The notes under the pieces were generated by a model that did no database searches, was not told the DNA's origin, and saw only the letters and a program-made list of their open reading frames with translations. The position numbers and the translations under genes are program-made. Below are positions 34,135 to 42,611 of a stretch of DNA of 64,000 nucleotides, piece by piece. Positions within the stretch are counted from its first letter, which is position 1, and each line of letters opens with the position of its first letter. The DNA lies in NCBI GenBank assembly GCA_016285075.1, contig JAEEQB010000022.1, forward strand, positions 1-64,000. Reading direction: 5' to 3'. The DNA is from Prevotella sp. (lineage in GTDB: Bacteria > Bacteroidota > Bacteroidia > Bacteroidales > Bacteroidaceae).

Positions 34135-35322
34135 ATGAAACGTACAATTGTAATTACCGGTGGCGCAGGCTTTATTGGAAGCCACGTTGTGCGCCTGTTC
34201 GTGAACAAGTACCCTGAGTATCACATCATCAACCTCGACAAACTGACGTATGCCGGGAACCTGGCTAATCTGAAGGACATCGAGGACAAGCCTAACTACG
34301 AGTTCGTAAAGATGGACATCTGTGACTTCGATGCCTTCTACAAGCTGATGCAAGACAAGAAAGTCGATGGTATCATCCACCTTGCTGCTGAGAGCCATGT
34401 GGACCGCTCGATCAAAGACCCTTTCACCTTTGCCAAGACAAACGTCATGGGAACGTTGAGCCTCCTTCAGGCCGCGAAACTCTATTGGGAGAGCCTGCCT
34501 GAGAAGTATGTGATGGTGTCCCCGTCAAGCGGGGAAACACCTGATGGAAAAGGCGAAAGGATTCCTTGCAGATTCTATCACATCTCGACTGACGAGGTAT
34601 ATGGCGCATTGGAACTGACACATCCTGAAGGCATTGAGCCTCCATTCTCCACCACGGCCTCCAGTTCTGAGCATCACTTGGCCTATGGTGACAAGTTCTT
34701 CCTGGAAACCACGAAGTACAATCCCCACTCACCATATAGTGCTGCAAAAGCCTCTTCCGATCACTTTGTGCGTGCTTACCACGACACTTATGGGATGCCA
34801 GTGGTGGTAACAAACTGCTCTAACAACTACGGGCCCTATCAATTCCCGGAAAAACTGATACCACTTTTCATCAATAATATCCGTCACCGCAAGCCCCTGC
34901 CTGTCTACGGAAAGGGTGAGAACGTGCGTGACTGGCTCTATGTAGAAGATCATGCCCGTGCCATCGACGTGATTTTCCATGAGGGAAAGATTGCTGAGAC
35001 TTACAACATCGGCGGTTTCAACGAGTGGAAGAACATCGATATCATCAAGGTGGTGATCAAGACTGTTGACCGACTGTTGGGACGCAAGGAAGGCGAGGAT
35101 ATGGATCTCATCACCTTCGTTAAAGACCGCGCCGGACATGACCTTCGCTACGCCATCGACTCGTCCAAACTCCAAAAGGAACTCGGATGGGAGCCCTCTC
35201 TACAGTTCGAAGAGGGCATCGAAAAGACTGTCCGCTGGTATCTTGACAACCAGGAGTGGCTCGACAGCGTCACCTCTGGCGACTACCAGAAGTATTACGA
35301 CAACATGTACAAAGACCGCTAA
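34135..35322 (+). CDS. rfbB: dTDP-glucose 4,6-dehydratase
   Basis: A 395-residue extended short-chain dehydrogenase. TGGAGFIGSHVVRLFVNKYP is the NAD-binding loop, LDKLTYAGNLANLKDI follows, HLAAESHVDRSI and STDEVYGALE are conserved active-site segments, and YSAAKASSDHF carries the catalytic YxxxK. It converts dTDP-glucose to dTDP-4-keto-6-deoxyglucose. The protein is longer than the usual roughly 355 residues because of an insertion between residues about 125 and 200 (VSPSSGETPDG and following), seen in many Bacteroidales versions. The downstream ketoisomerase and aminotransferase can use its product. Confidence 0.97.
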   Translation: MKRTIVITGGAGFIGSHVVRLFVNKYPEYHIINLDKLTYAGNLANLKDIEDKPNYEFVKMDICDFDAFYKLMQDKKVDGIIHLAAESHVDRSIKDPFTFAKTNVMGTLSLLQAAKLYWESLPEKYVMVSPSSGETPDGKGERIPCRFYHISTDEVYGALELTHPEGIEPPFSTTASSSEHHLAYGDKFFLETTKYNPHSPYSAAKASSDHFVRAYHDTYGMPVVVTNCSNNYGPYQFPEKLIPLFINNIRHRKPLPVYGKGENVRDWLYVEDHARAIDVIFHEGKIAETYNIGGFNEWKNIDIIKVVIKTVDRLLGRKEGEDMDLITFVKDRAGHDLRYAIDSSKLQKELGWEPSLQFEEGIEKTVRWYLDNQEWLDSVTSGDYQKYYDNMYKDR

Positions 35323-35328
35323 CGTCCT

Positions 35329-35401
35329 GTCTGTTTCTGTATCACAGCAACCTCACCTATTAACATTCAGTCTGTTGCTGTATCACAGCAACCTCACCTA
35401 T
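35329..35401. repeat. 32-bp direct repeat, two copies
   Basis: Two copies (35329-35360 and 35370-35401) differ at one base, sharing CTGTATCACAGCAACCTCAC. The period is 41 bases. The second copy runs into the start codon of the next small gene. Confidence 0.85.
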
Positions 35402-35705
35402 GGATACATTGACCCGTTCCCTTCACTCCTTTTTGGTGCACATTGGCCTGAATCCCATGAGCATCACCCCTCAGATGAAGCACTATCTAGAGCATCTGCT
35501 CTACCTGCTCCCGCCTGAGGACGAAGAGGCCGTGACTCATTATTACGGTCTGTTTGGCGCAGAGCGAAACTCTCTCCAGGATATCGCCAGACAATTGGGG
35601 ATGCCTCAGGAAGACGCCTTGGAGCATATTGACCAATGCATCCGCAAACTCGCCATTACCCCCGAATGGCAAATGCTTAAACAGTTTTCAGTTCATAATT
35701 CATAG
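35400..35705 (+). CDS. Small protein with sigma-70 region-4-like helix-turn-helix
   Basis: A 101-residue protein. Residues about 37-90 (LPPEDEEAVTHYYGLFG, SLQDIARQLGMPQEDALEHI, CIRKL) follow the pattern of sigma-70 region 4: a helix rich in bulky residues, the loop Y-GLFG, and a helix-turn-helix ending in a basic helix. No regions 1-3 are present, so it is not a complete sigma factor. It lies between rfbB and purT and its start is in the second copy of a 32-bp repeat. The family assignment is by eye only. Confidence 0.6.
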   Translation: MDTLTRSLHSFLVHIGLNPMSITPQMKHYLEHLLYLLPPEDEEAVTHYYGLFGAERNSLQDIARQLGMPQEDALEHIDQCIRKLAITPEWQMLKQFSVHNS

Positions 35706-35718
35706 TTCATAGTTATTT

Positions 35719-36921
35719 ATGAAGAAGATATTATTATTAGGCTCCGGAGAACTTGGCAAAGAGTTCGTGATAGCCGCCATGCGTGCAGGCCAGTATGTAA
35801 TAGCCTGCGACCGATATGATAATGCGCCGGCCATGCAGGTGGCCGATGAGCGCGAAGTTTTCTCCATGCTCGACGGTGATGCCCTCGAAGCAGTAGTGAA
35901 CAAACATAAGCCCGACATCATCGTTCCTGAGATTGAGGCCATACGCACTGAACGTCTCTTTAAATTTGAAGAACAGGGCATTCAAGTGGTTCCGTCGGCC
36001 CGTGCCGTCAATTTCACCATGAACCGACGTGCCATCCGCGACCTCGCTGCCAAGGAACTGGGTTTACGCACTGCCAAGTATTTCTATGCCAAGACCTTTG
36101 AAGAGTTCAAGGCTGCTGCCGATGAAATAGGTTTCCCTTGTGTAGTAAAGCCCCTCATGTCGTCGAGTGGTCATGGTCAGAGCTATGTGCACAATGAGGA
36201 CGAACTAGAAACAGCATTCCGTGAGGCCATGGAAGGCAGCCGCGGCGATGTGAAGGAAGTGATTATTGAGGAGTTCATTGACTTCGACTCCGAGTTCACA
36301 CTGCTCACCGTCACTCAGCAGCATGGTTGGCCCACACTGTTCTGCCCCCCCATCGGACATGTGCAGAAGTCGGGCGACTATCGTGAGTCATGGCAGCCCT
36401 ACCAAATCAGCGACGAAGCCTTGAAACAGGCACAGATGATGGCCGACAAGGTGACGAAGGCCTTGACGGGTGCCGGAATCTGGGGCGTGGAATTCTTCCT
36501 TACTAGACAGGGCGAGGTAATCTTCTCCGAATTATCTCCGCGTCCGCATGATACGGGTATGGTGACCTTGGGTCACACCACCAACCTCTCAGAGTTCGAG
36601 CTCCATTTCCGTGCTGTGATGGGACTGCCCATCCCAGCCATTCATCTAGAGCATGCAGGAGCCAGCGCTGTGATTCTCTCTCCCACAGAGGCATCCACTC
36701 CCGTAGACCGCTCGTTGTTGGACTACAACTTCGATGAGGCACTGAAGGAGGACCGCACCCGCATCCGCATTTTCGGGAAGCCCGAGGCTCACAAAGGGCG
36801 CCGAATGGGTGTAGTACTTTGCTATGGCGAGGTAGGCGATGACGTCAATGCCCTTCGCGACAAGGCCAAGCGTCTGGCAAAGACTGTACTCGGCACTGAT
36901 CCCTATGCGAAGTTAAGGTAA
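35719..36921 (+). CDS. purT: Formate-dependent phosphoribosylglycinamide formyltransferase
   Basis: A 400-residue ATP-grasp enzyme. It begins [20 protein letters not shown], contains [20 protein letters not shown], the ATP-grasp lid [34 protein letters not shown] and the [15 protein letters not shown] catalytic block. It makes formyl-GAR from GAR, ATP and formate, the third step of purine synthesis. The link to its surroundings is unclear; it sits among cell-envelope sugar genes, 13 bases after the sigma-like gene and 22 bases before the ketoisomerase. Confidence 0.97.
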   Translation: MKKILLLGSGELGKEFVIAAMRAGQYVIACDRYDNAPAMQVADEREVFSMLDGDALEAVVNKHKPDIIVPEIEAIRTERLFKFEEQGIQVVPSARAVNFTMNRRAIRDLAAKELGLRTAKYFYAKTFEEFKAAADEIGFPCVVKPLMSSSGHGQSYVHNEDELETAFREAMEGSRGDVKEVIIEEFIDFDSEFTLLTVTQQHGWPTLFCPPIGHVQKSGDYRESWQPYQISDEALKQAQMMADKVTKALTGAGIWGVEFFLTRQGEVIFSELSPRPHDTGMVTLGHTTNLSEFELHFRAVMGLPIPAIHLEHAGASAVILSPTEASTPVDRSLLDYNFDEALKEDRTRIRIFGKPEAHKGRRMGVVLCYGEVGDDVNALRDKAKRLAKTVLGTDPYAKLR

Positions 36922-36943
36922 AGAAATACGTTTGTTTCCGCCC

Positions 36944-37342
36944 ATGGACATTCAAATAATCGACCTGCCCAAGATTACTGACCCCCGTGGTAATCTGACC
37001 TTTGCCGAGGCCCTGACGATGGTGCCCTTCGACATTAAACGTGCCTACTGGGTCTACGACGTGCCAGGCGGAGAGAGCCGTGGTGGCCACGCCCACAAGC
37101 GGCTGCGCCAGTTTGTCATCGCCCTGAGCGGCTCGTTTCATGTCACTCTTGACAATGGCCACGAACGCCACACAGTGCTGCTGAATCATCCGTGGCAGGG
37201 ACTACTGATAGAAACCAACACCTGGCGTACGCTCGATGACTTTTCGTCAGGGGCTGTGTGCCTGGTGCTGGCTTCCGAGCACTATGACGAGGATGACTAT
37301 ATCTACGACTACGAAGAATTCCTCGCCTACATAGGCCGTTAA
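36944..37342 (+). CDS. dTDP-4-keto-6-deoxyglucose ketoisomerase (FdtA/QdtA-like cupin)
   Basis: A 132-residue cupin. IIDLPKITDPRGNLTFAEA at the start, PFDIKRAYWVYDVPGGESRGGHAHK (split metal/active-site region with histidines), QFVIALSGSFHVTLDNG and LVLASEHYDEDDYIYDYEEF match sugar 3,4-ketoisomerases of the WxcM/FdtA/QdtA group. It moves the keto group from C4 to C3 of the RfbB product. The ATG at 36944 is preferred to an upstream TTG. The next two genes can complete a 3-amino sugar. Confidence 0.92.
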   Translation: MDIQIIDLPKITDPRGNLTFAEALTMVPFDIKRAYWVYDVPGGESRGGHAHKRLRQFVIALSGSFHVTLDNGHERHTVLLNHPWQGLLIETNTWRTLDDFSSGAVCLVLASEHYDEDDYIYDYEEFLAYIGR

Positions 37343-37375
37343 CAGCGTTATAAGTGATTCGTTTTAACGAAAAGA

Positions 37376-38314
37376 ATGATTGCTATCCAACGATACTCAC
37401 CTGATAAAACTGACGAGTGGAATCAGTTTGTAGCTCAGTCGAAGAACGGAACGTTCCTCTTCGACCGTAGTTTTATGGATTACCATTCTGACAGGTTTGC
37501 AGACCATTCTCTGATGGTATACCGTCGTGGTTCTCTTTATGCCCTATTACCAGCAAACGTCAGAGACCATGTTTTCATTAGTCATGGTGGACTTACCTAT
37601 GGTGGACTGGTAATGAGCAGCAGGTGTACAGCTAAGGATATACAGGAAGTCTTTGCTGCCATAAACGATTACCTTCGTGCTGCCGCCATTCGTCAGGTAG
37701 TCTATAAGCCTGTACCGTGGATATATCATCAGCTGCCTGCCGAAGAAGATCTCTATGCACTAACCAGTATCTGCCATGCGCGGCTTGCGATACGCGACAT
37801 ATCCTCTGCCATCGTAAGAGACAGGCGGATTCCGTTTACCGAGTCAAGGAAGTCTGGGCTGCGGAAAGCGCTTCGCGCAGGGCTTACCGTGAGCGAGAGT
37901 ACCGATTTCCTCACCTTCTGGCAAATACTCAACACGAACCTGCAGTCAAAGTATGGGGTGCACCCTGTACATTCCGTTGATGAGTTGCAACTGCTGCACA
38001 GCCGTTTTCCCCAAAAGATCAGACTATACATGGTATGTCATGGGAACGAACCCGTGGGAGGCACTTTGCTGTTCCTCACTCCACAGGTGCTCCATACACA
38101 GTACATCTCGGCCAGTCCCCTGGGGAAGGCCTTGGGAGCCATCGACCTCTTGTTCCATACCATCATCAATCAGGAATACGCCGACTACCCATACATCGAC
38201 TTCGGGAAATCTACCGTCAGCGACAGTGCTGACTTGAACGAGAATCTCATCTTCCAGAAAGAGGGATTCGGTGCGAGAGCTGTTTGTTACGATACGTATA
38301 TGTATGACCTATGA
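37376..38314 (+). CDS. FemAB/GNAT-type acyltransferase-like protein
   Basis: A 312-residue protein with the layout of FemAB-like GNAT-fold transferases: an N-terminal GNAT half with NGTFLFDRSFMDYHSDRF, and a C-terminal half with ESRKSGLRKALRAGLTVSES, MVCHGNEPVGGTLLFLTPQV and YIDFGKSTVSDSADLNENL. Its position between the ketoisomerase and the aminotransferase suggests it acylates the 3-amino sugar, replacing the usual beta-helix FdtC acetyltransferase. That role is inferred from context; a peptide-like acyl donor is another possibility. The stop overlaps the aminotransferase start (ATGA). Confidence 0.8.
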   Translation: MIAIQRYSPDKTDEWNQFVAQSKNGTFLFDRSFMDYHSDRFADHSLMVYRRGSLYALLPANVRDHVFISHGGLTYGGLVMSSRCTAKDIQEVFAAINDYLRAAAIRQVVYKPVPWIYHQLPAEEDLYALTSICHARLAIRDISSAIVRDRRIPFTESRKSGLRKALRAGLTVSESTDFLTFWQILNTNLQSKYGVHPVHSVDELQLLHSRFPQKIRLYMVCHGNEPVGGTLLFLTPQVLHTQYISASPLGKALGAIDLLFHTIINQEYADYPYIDFGKSTVSDSADLNENLIFQKEGFGARAVCYDTYMYDL

Positions 38315-39417
38315 TTAAATACCTCGATCTGAAGAAAATCAATCATCTGCACGATGCCGAGTTGCGAAGCGCCTTGAGCAGGGTGATGGACAGTGGATGG
38401 TACCTGAAAGGAGATGCCACTCGTCAGTTCGAGGAACAGTACGCCCACTATATCGGCACCCACTACTGTATCGGTGTGGCCAATGGCCTTGACGCCTTGA
38501 CGCTTATTCTTCGTGCCTATATGGAGATGGGGCGGCTGAAGGAAGGCGACGAGGTAATCGTACCTGCCAACACCTACATTGCCACCATCCTTTCCATTAC
38601 AGAAAACCATCTTGTACCCGTTCTCGTAGAGCCTCGTATCGATACTTTCCAGATAGACGATTCACTCATCGAGCAGGCCATTACTCCCCACACCCGTGCC
38701 ATAATGATTGTCCACCTCTATGGTCGCTGCGCCTACACAGAACACATCGGAGACATCTGCCATCAGCACAACCTTCTGCTTATCGAGGACAACGCCCAGG
38801 CGCACGGATGTATGTTCAGTGGAAAACGTACCGGTTCCCTCGGCCATGCCGCTGCCCACAGTTTCTATCCTGGCAAGAACCTAGGTGCTTTAGGCGATGC
38901 CGGAGCCGTGACGACCAATGATGAGGAACTTGCGCGTATCGTCTCCTCCATCGGCAACTACGGTTCTTCACGCAAATATGTGTTTGACTATCAGGGGCGC
39001 AATTCCCGCATAGACGAGTTACAGGCTGCCATACTCAGCGTCAAGCTGCAATACCTCGATGCCGATAACAAGCAACGCCAGGCCATAGCTACCTATTATT
39101 TAAATAAGGTGAAGAACCCCTTACTCACGCTTCCAACAGCTTCTGAAAGCGTTTACCACATTTTCCCCGTGCTCTGTCCCTGCCGCAACCAGCTTCAGCA
39201 GTATCTCTCGGAACACGGCGTCCAAACCGCCATCCACTACCCCATCCCTCCTCACCGTCAGGCATGCTATCCGGAATTCAGCCATCACTCGCTGCCCATT
39301 ACCGAACAGATCCATGCCCAGGAACTCTCCCTTCCCTGCCATCAGGCCATGACCCTGGAAGAGGCAGATACCATCATCCAGCTACTCAACGATTTCCAAG
39401 ATACCTTCATCGCATGA
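38311..39417 (+). CDS. DegT/DnrJ/EryC1-type sugar aminotransferase (FdtB-like)
   Basis: A 368-residue PLP enzyme of the sugar aminotransferase family. YCIGVANGLDALTLILRAY, VPANTYIATILSITENHLVPV, LIEDNAQAHGC and SFYPGKNLGALGDAGAVTTND (with the PLP-binding lysine in PGKN) are conserved; RNSRIDELQAAIL is the family hallmark. With RfbB and the ketoisomerase it would yield dTDP-3-amino-3,6-dideoxyhexose. Overlaps with both neighbours point to a translationally coupled set. Confidence 0.94.
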   Translation: MIKYLDLKKINHLHDAELRSALSRVMDSGWYLKGDATRQFEEQYAHYIGTHYCIGVANGLDALTLILRAYMEMGRLKEGDEVIVPANTYIATILSITENHLVPVLVEPRIDTFQIDDSLIEQAITPHTRAIMIVHLYGRCAYTEHIGDICHQHNLLLIEDNAQAHGCMFSGKRTGSLGHAAAHSFYPGKNLGALGDAGAVTTNDEELARIVSSIGNYGSSRKYVFDYQGRNSRIDELQAAILSVKLQYLDADNKQRQAIATYYLNKVKNPLLTLPTASESVYHIFPVLCPCRNQLQQYLSEHGVQTAIHYPIPPHRQACYPEFSHHSLPITEQIHAQELSLPCHQAMTLEEADTIIQLLNDFQDTFIA

Positions 39418-40856
39418 AGCAACTGTTCCTTCTCCTGTCACTCCTCCTCATGGCCACATCTGCTTCGGCCTCTACCTGGAAAAAATACCCAGGAGGCAAA
39501 CAGTATATCTACCGGCTGACACTTACCGATAAAAAAGGCTCTCCCTATGACCTCCAGCGCCCACAGCGCTGGCTCAGTCATAAGTCGGTGGAACGGCGTC
39601 GTCGCCAAGGACTGGAAATCGATTCTACCGATCTGCCCGTATCTCCTTCCTACCTCAGAATCCTTCGAACGGTAAAGAACACGCAGGTTGTCGGCTCCAG
39701 CCGATGGCTTAATACCGTCCTGCTCTGCACACAAGACACCACCCAGCTTACAACTATCCGAGAGATGGAGTTTATACGGCAGGCTGAACTGGTGTGGACA
39801 TCGCCCGATTCCATTGAGCCATACATCAAATGGAACTGCCACGAACAGTTCAACGTATGGGACTCCGTTCGCGGGGAACGCTATGGCAATGCCAAAGAGC
39901 AGATAGAGAGCCTGCAGGGACACCGCCTGCACAATATCAACCTCAGAGGGCGAGGTATGACTATCGCCGTCATCGACGGTGGGTTCCGCAATGTCCACAT
40001 GATTCCTGCCCTACGTCAGGCTCACATAGCTGGTGTCCGCGACTTTGTCATGCCCATACCCCGGCAATCGGACGAAGTCAATGGCTTTCCACGGCTCTAT
40101 TTCAAGACCGACCACGGCACCAAGGTATTCTCTGCCCTCGCTGCCAATGCCCCCCAAGTACTCATGGGTACTGCTACCGAAGCCACCTACTGGCTTCTGG
40201 GCAGCGAAGACCAGCATTCCGAGCAGCTCATCGAAGAAGACTACTGGGTGATGGCAGCAGAGTTTGCCGACTCTGTAGGCGTGGACATCATCAACTCCTC
40301 ATTGGGCTACAACGAATTCGACAATCCATCACAGAACCACCGTCTGCGCGACCTCGACGGCAACTCCACAGTCATCAGCCGTGCCGCCTCACTCTTGGCA
40401 CGCAAAGGCATCATACTGGTTAATTCTGCCGGGAACAACGGCATGGGTCCCTGGAAGAAGATCTGCGTGCCTGCCGATGCTCACAACATCCTCACCGTAG
40501 GAGCACTCACCTCGCAGATGCGTAATGCGCCATTCTCCTCCGTAGGTCCTACACAAGACGGAAGGGTAAAGCCCGATGTCATGGCGATGGGATCGCCTGC
40601 GGCACTCATCACCGGGCGGGGCACCATCATCCGCGACATGGGTACATCTTTTGCCACACCTGTCGTCTGCGGCCTCACAGCCTGTCTTTGGCAGGCTCTG
40701 CCCAACAAGACGGCGATGGACATCATACAGCTCATCCGTCAGACTTCCGATAACTACACCTCTCCCGACAACATTTACGGCTATGGCAAGCCCAACTTCT
40801 GGCGGGCATATATGATTGGTAAAATTGAGAACCGAACCGATAAGATTGAAAACTGA
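39414..40856 (+). CDS. Secreted subtilisin-like serine protease (S8)
   Basis: A 480-residue protein with a signal peptide (MKQLFLLLSLLLMATSASA). An N-terminal segment of about 150 residues precedes the S8 domain; the catalytic residues are in MTIAVIDGGF (Asp), FKTDHGTKVFSALAAN (His) and DMGTSFATPVVCGL (Ser), and the oxyanion Asn is in LVNSAGNNGMG. It acts outside the cytoplasm; a role in processing envelope proteins is possible. The start overlaps the aminotransferase stop (ATGA). The 3' end overlaps the probable xseA start by 11 bases. Confidence 0.94.
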   Translation: MKQLFLLLSLLLMATSASASTWKKYPGGKQYIYRLTLTDKKGSPYDLQRPQRWLSHKSVERRRRQGLEIDSTDLPVSPSYLRILRTVKNTQVVGSSRWLNTVLLCTQDTTQLTTIREMEFIRQAELVWTSPDSIEPYIKWNCHEQFNVWDSVRGERYGNAKEQIESLQGHRLHNINLRGRGMTIAVIDGGFRNVHMIPALRQAHIAGVRDFVMPIPRQSDEVNGFPRLYFKTDHGTKVFSALAANAPQVLMGTATEATYWLLGSEDQHSEQLIEEDYWVMAAEFADSVGVDIINSSLGYNEFDNPSQNHRLRDLDGNSTVISRAASLLARKGIILVNSAGNNGMGPWKKICVPADAHNILTVGALTSQMRNAPFSSVGPTQDGRVKPDVMAMGSPAALITGRGTIIRDMGTSFATPVVCGLTACLWQALPNKTAMDIIQLIRQTSDNYTSPDNIYGYGKPNFWRAYMIGKIENRTDKIEN

Positions 40857-42162
40857 GAACCACATCACCCTCTACGAACTCAACAGCCTGCTACGCGAGG
40901 TCATTGAGAGCGAAATGCCCAATGAGTATTGGGTAGAGGCAGAATTGTCCGAGTGCCGCGAGAACCGTGGACACTGCTTCATGGAACTGATACAGAAAGA
41001 CGATCGTAATGCCACCCCTATAGCCAAGGCATCAGCCAAGTGCTGGGCTTCGAAGTGGATGATGATACGTCCTTATTTCGAGCGTACCACAGGCCAACAG
41101 CTTCATGTAGGTATGAAATTGTTGCTCAAGGTCTACGCACAATTCCACGAAGCCTACGGGTTCTCTTGGATCGTTACAGACATCGACCCTACCTTTACCC
41201 TTGGCGACATGGCCCGCAAACGGCAGGAAATCATCCGGCAGCTGAAGGAAGAAGGCGTATTCGACCTGCAGAAAGAACTCTCGCTGCCCCTGTTCTGCCA
41301 ACACATCGCAGTCATCTCCAGCCAGACGGCAGCAGGCTATGGTGACTTCTGCAACCAGCTGGCCGACAATCCGTATGGGTTCGTATTCAGCACACAGCTC
41401 TTCCCTGCCATCATGCAAGGCGAAGGTGTGGAGCAAAGTGTCATCGCCGCCTTGGAACGGATCTATGCCACACTCCACACTTCACAGGCATTCGACTGTG
41501 TCGTCATCATACGTGGGGGCGGTGCCACCAGCGACATGTCGGGCTTCGACACCCTGGCGCTGGCAGAGAATGTGGCCAATTTCCCTCTGCCCATTATCAC
41601 CGGCATTGGGCACGACCGTGACGAGAGTATCCTCGACATGGTAAGCCACACCCGTGTCAAGACACCGACGGCAGCTGCATCCCTGCTCATAGACCATCTG
41701 AAGCAGGTGCTTGATACCGTCAACGATGCCCAGGAGCGCCTCACCCGTCATGCCAGTCAGAGACTCTCAGCCCTCAACACCCAGCTGTCGGCAATGGCCG
41801 TTGCACTTCCCCGGCTCTTCTCTATCGTCAAGACACGCCACGAGGCAAGACTTGACAGTCTTTACCAGCGCCTGCTTTCGAGAATCCAGCAACGAACCGT
41901 ATCTTCTCAAGCCGAGATCCGTCATTTCGAGCAGAGGCTGCTTACTGCTCTGCAGCGCAGGCTTACTTCTGAGCATCACCACATGGAGATGATGGAAGAG
42001 AAAGTCCGCTCTCTCGACCCTGCCCTGATGCTCCGACGCGGCTACAGCATCACACTCCACAACGGCAAGGCTGTGAAGGATGCCACTACCCTCAGCCCTG
42101 GCGATGAACTTGAAACACGCCTCTTCGAAGGCACCATCCACTCTACAGTAATTGATAATTGA
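40846..42162 (+). CDS. xseA: Exodeoxyribonuclease VII large subunit
   Basis: A 438-residue protein counted from the TTG at 40846. ITLYELNSLLREVIESEM is the usual N-terminal OB-fold start; SAKCWASKWMMIRPYFE, ISSQTAAGYGDFCNQL, VVIIRGGGATSDMSGFD and PIITGIGHDRDESILDM are family blocks. With XseB it degrades single-stranded DNA from both ends. There is no ATG in frame after the TGA at 40813; TTG codons at 40816, 40825 and 40846 are available, and 40846 fits the family best. The start lies inside the protease gene, so coupling is likely. Confidence 0.95.
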   Translation: MKTENHITLYELNSLLREVIESEMPNEYWVEAELSECRENRGHCFMELIQKDDRNATPIAKASAKCWASKWMMIRPYFERTTGQQLHVGMKLLLKVYAQFHEAYGFSWIVTDIDPTFTLGDMARKRQEIIRQLKEEGVFDLQKELSLPLFCQHIAVISSQTAAGYGDFCNQLADNPYGFVFSTQLFPAIMQGEGVEQSVIAALERIYATLHTSQAFDCVVIIRGGGATSDMSGFDTLALAENVANFPLPIITGIGHDRDESILDMVSHTRVKTPTAAASLLIDHLKQVLDTVNDAQERLTRHASQRLSALNTQLSAMAVALPRLFSIVKTRHEARLDSLYQRLLSRIQQRTVSSQAEIRHFEQRLLTALQRRLTSEHHHMEMMEEKVRSLDPALMLRRGYSITLHNGKAVKDATTLSPGDELETRLFEGTIHSTVIDN

Positions 42163-42170
42163 CAATTGAT

Positions 42171-42368
42171 ATGGAAAAGGAATTGAAATACGAACAGGCT
42201 TATGCGGAATTGCAGGCCATCGTACGCAAGATGGAAAACGATGAGCTCGACATCGACCAGATGAGCGAACAGCTGAAGCGTGCACAGTTACTCATCAAGC
42301 TCTGTAAGGACAAACTGACCAAGACCGACGAGGAAATAAGAAAGATCCTTGCGGAAGAACAGCCATAA
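42171..42368 (+). CDS. xseB: Exodeoxyribonuclease VII small subunit
   Basis: A 65-residue helical hairpin protein. YEQAYAELQAIVRKMENDEL and the following leucine-rich helix (IDQMSEQLKRAQLLIKLCKDKL) are typical of XseB, which binds several copies to XseA. It starts 8 bases after xseA and is the last gene of the long plus-strand run; a repeat element and a terminator follow. Confidence 0.95.
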   Translation: MEKELKYEQAYAELQAIVRKMENDELDIDQMSEQLKRAQLLIKLCKDKLTKTDEEIRKILAEEQP

Positions 42369-42402
42369 AGACTCTGAATTCGCCTTGAGCTGTCGATTGC
42401 CC

Positions 42403-42530
42403 TGGAAGACGATGCGTTTCTCTTCAAGCAGTCAAAGGTCTAGATCCAAGCAAGAGAGCGACTCTCTTCAAGCAAGAGAGTAATACAATCCAAGCAAGAG
42501 AAACGTCCCTTGGAAAAGAGAGTATTCCAG
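42403..42530. repeat. Intergenic repeat element B, related to element A after tamB
   Basis: The 36-bp header (42403-42438) matches the one after the TamB gene at 28 of 36 positions. It is followed by four diverged units of about 20-24 bp with the core TCCAAGCAAGAGA or TTCAAGCAAGAGAG. Here the units are far less uniform than in element A. Both elements lie just after the last gene of a transcription unit. Confidence 0.75.
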
Positions 42531-42540
42531 CCTGACATAC

Positions 42541-42583
42541 AAAAGAAAAAACCGCTGTCCTTCAGTGAGGATAGCGGCTTTTT
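42541..42583. terminator. Bidirectional rho-independent terminator
   Basis: CCGCTGTCC pairs with GGATAGCGG (one G-T) around an 8-base loop, with AAAAAA before and TTTTT after. It lies between convergent genes xseB and the outer-membrane protein gene and can serve both. Confidence 0.9.
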
Positions 42584-42611
42584 CAGATATTATCCATTTA
42601 CCTGTTTCCGA

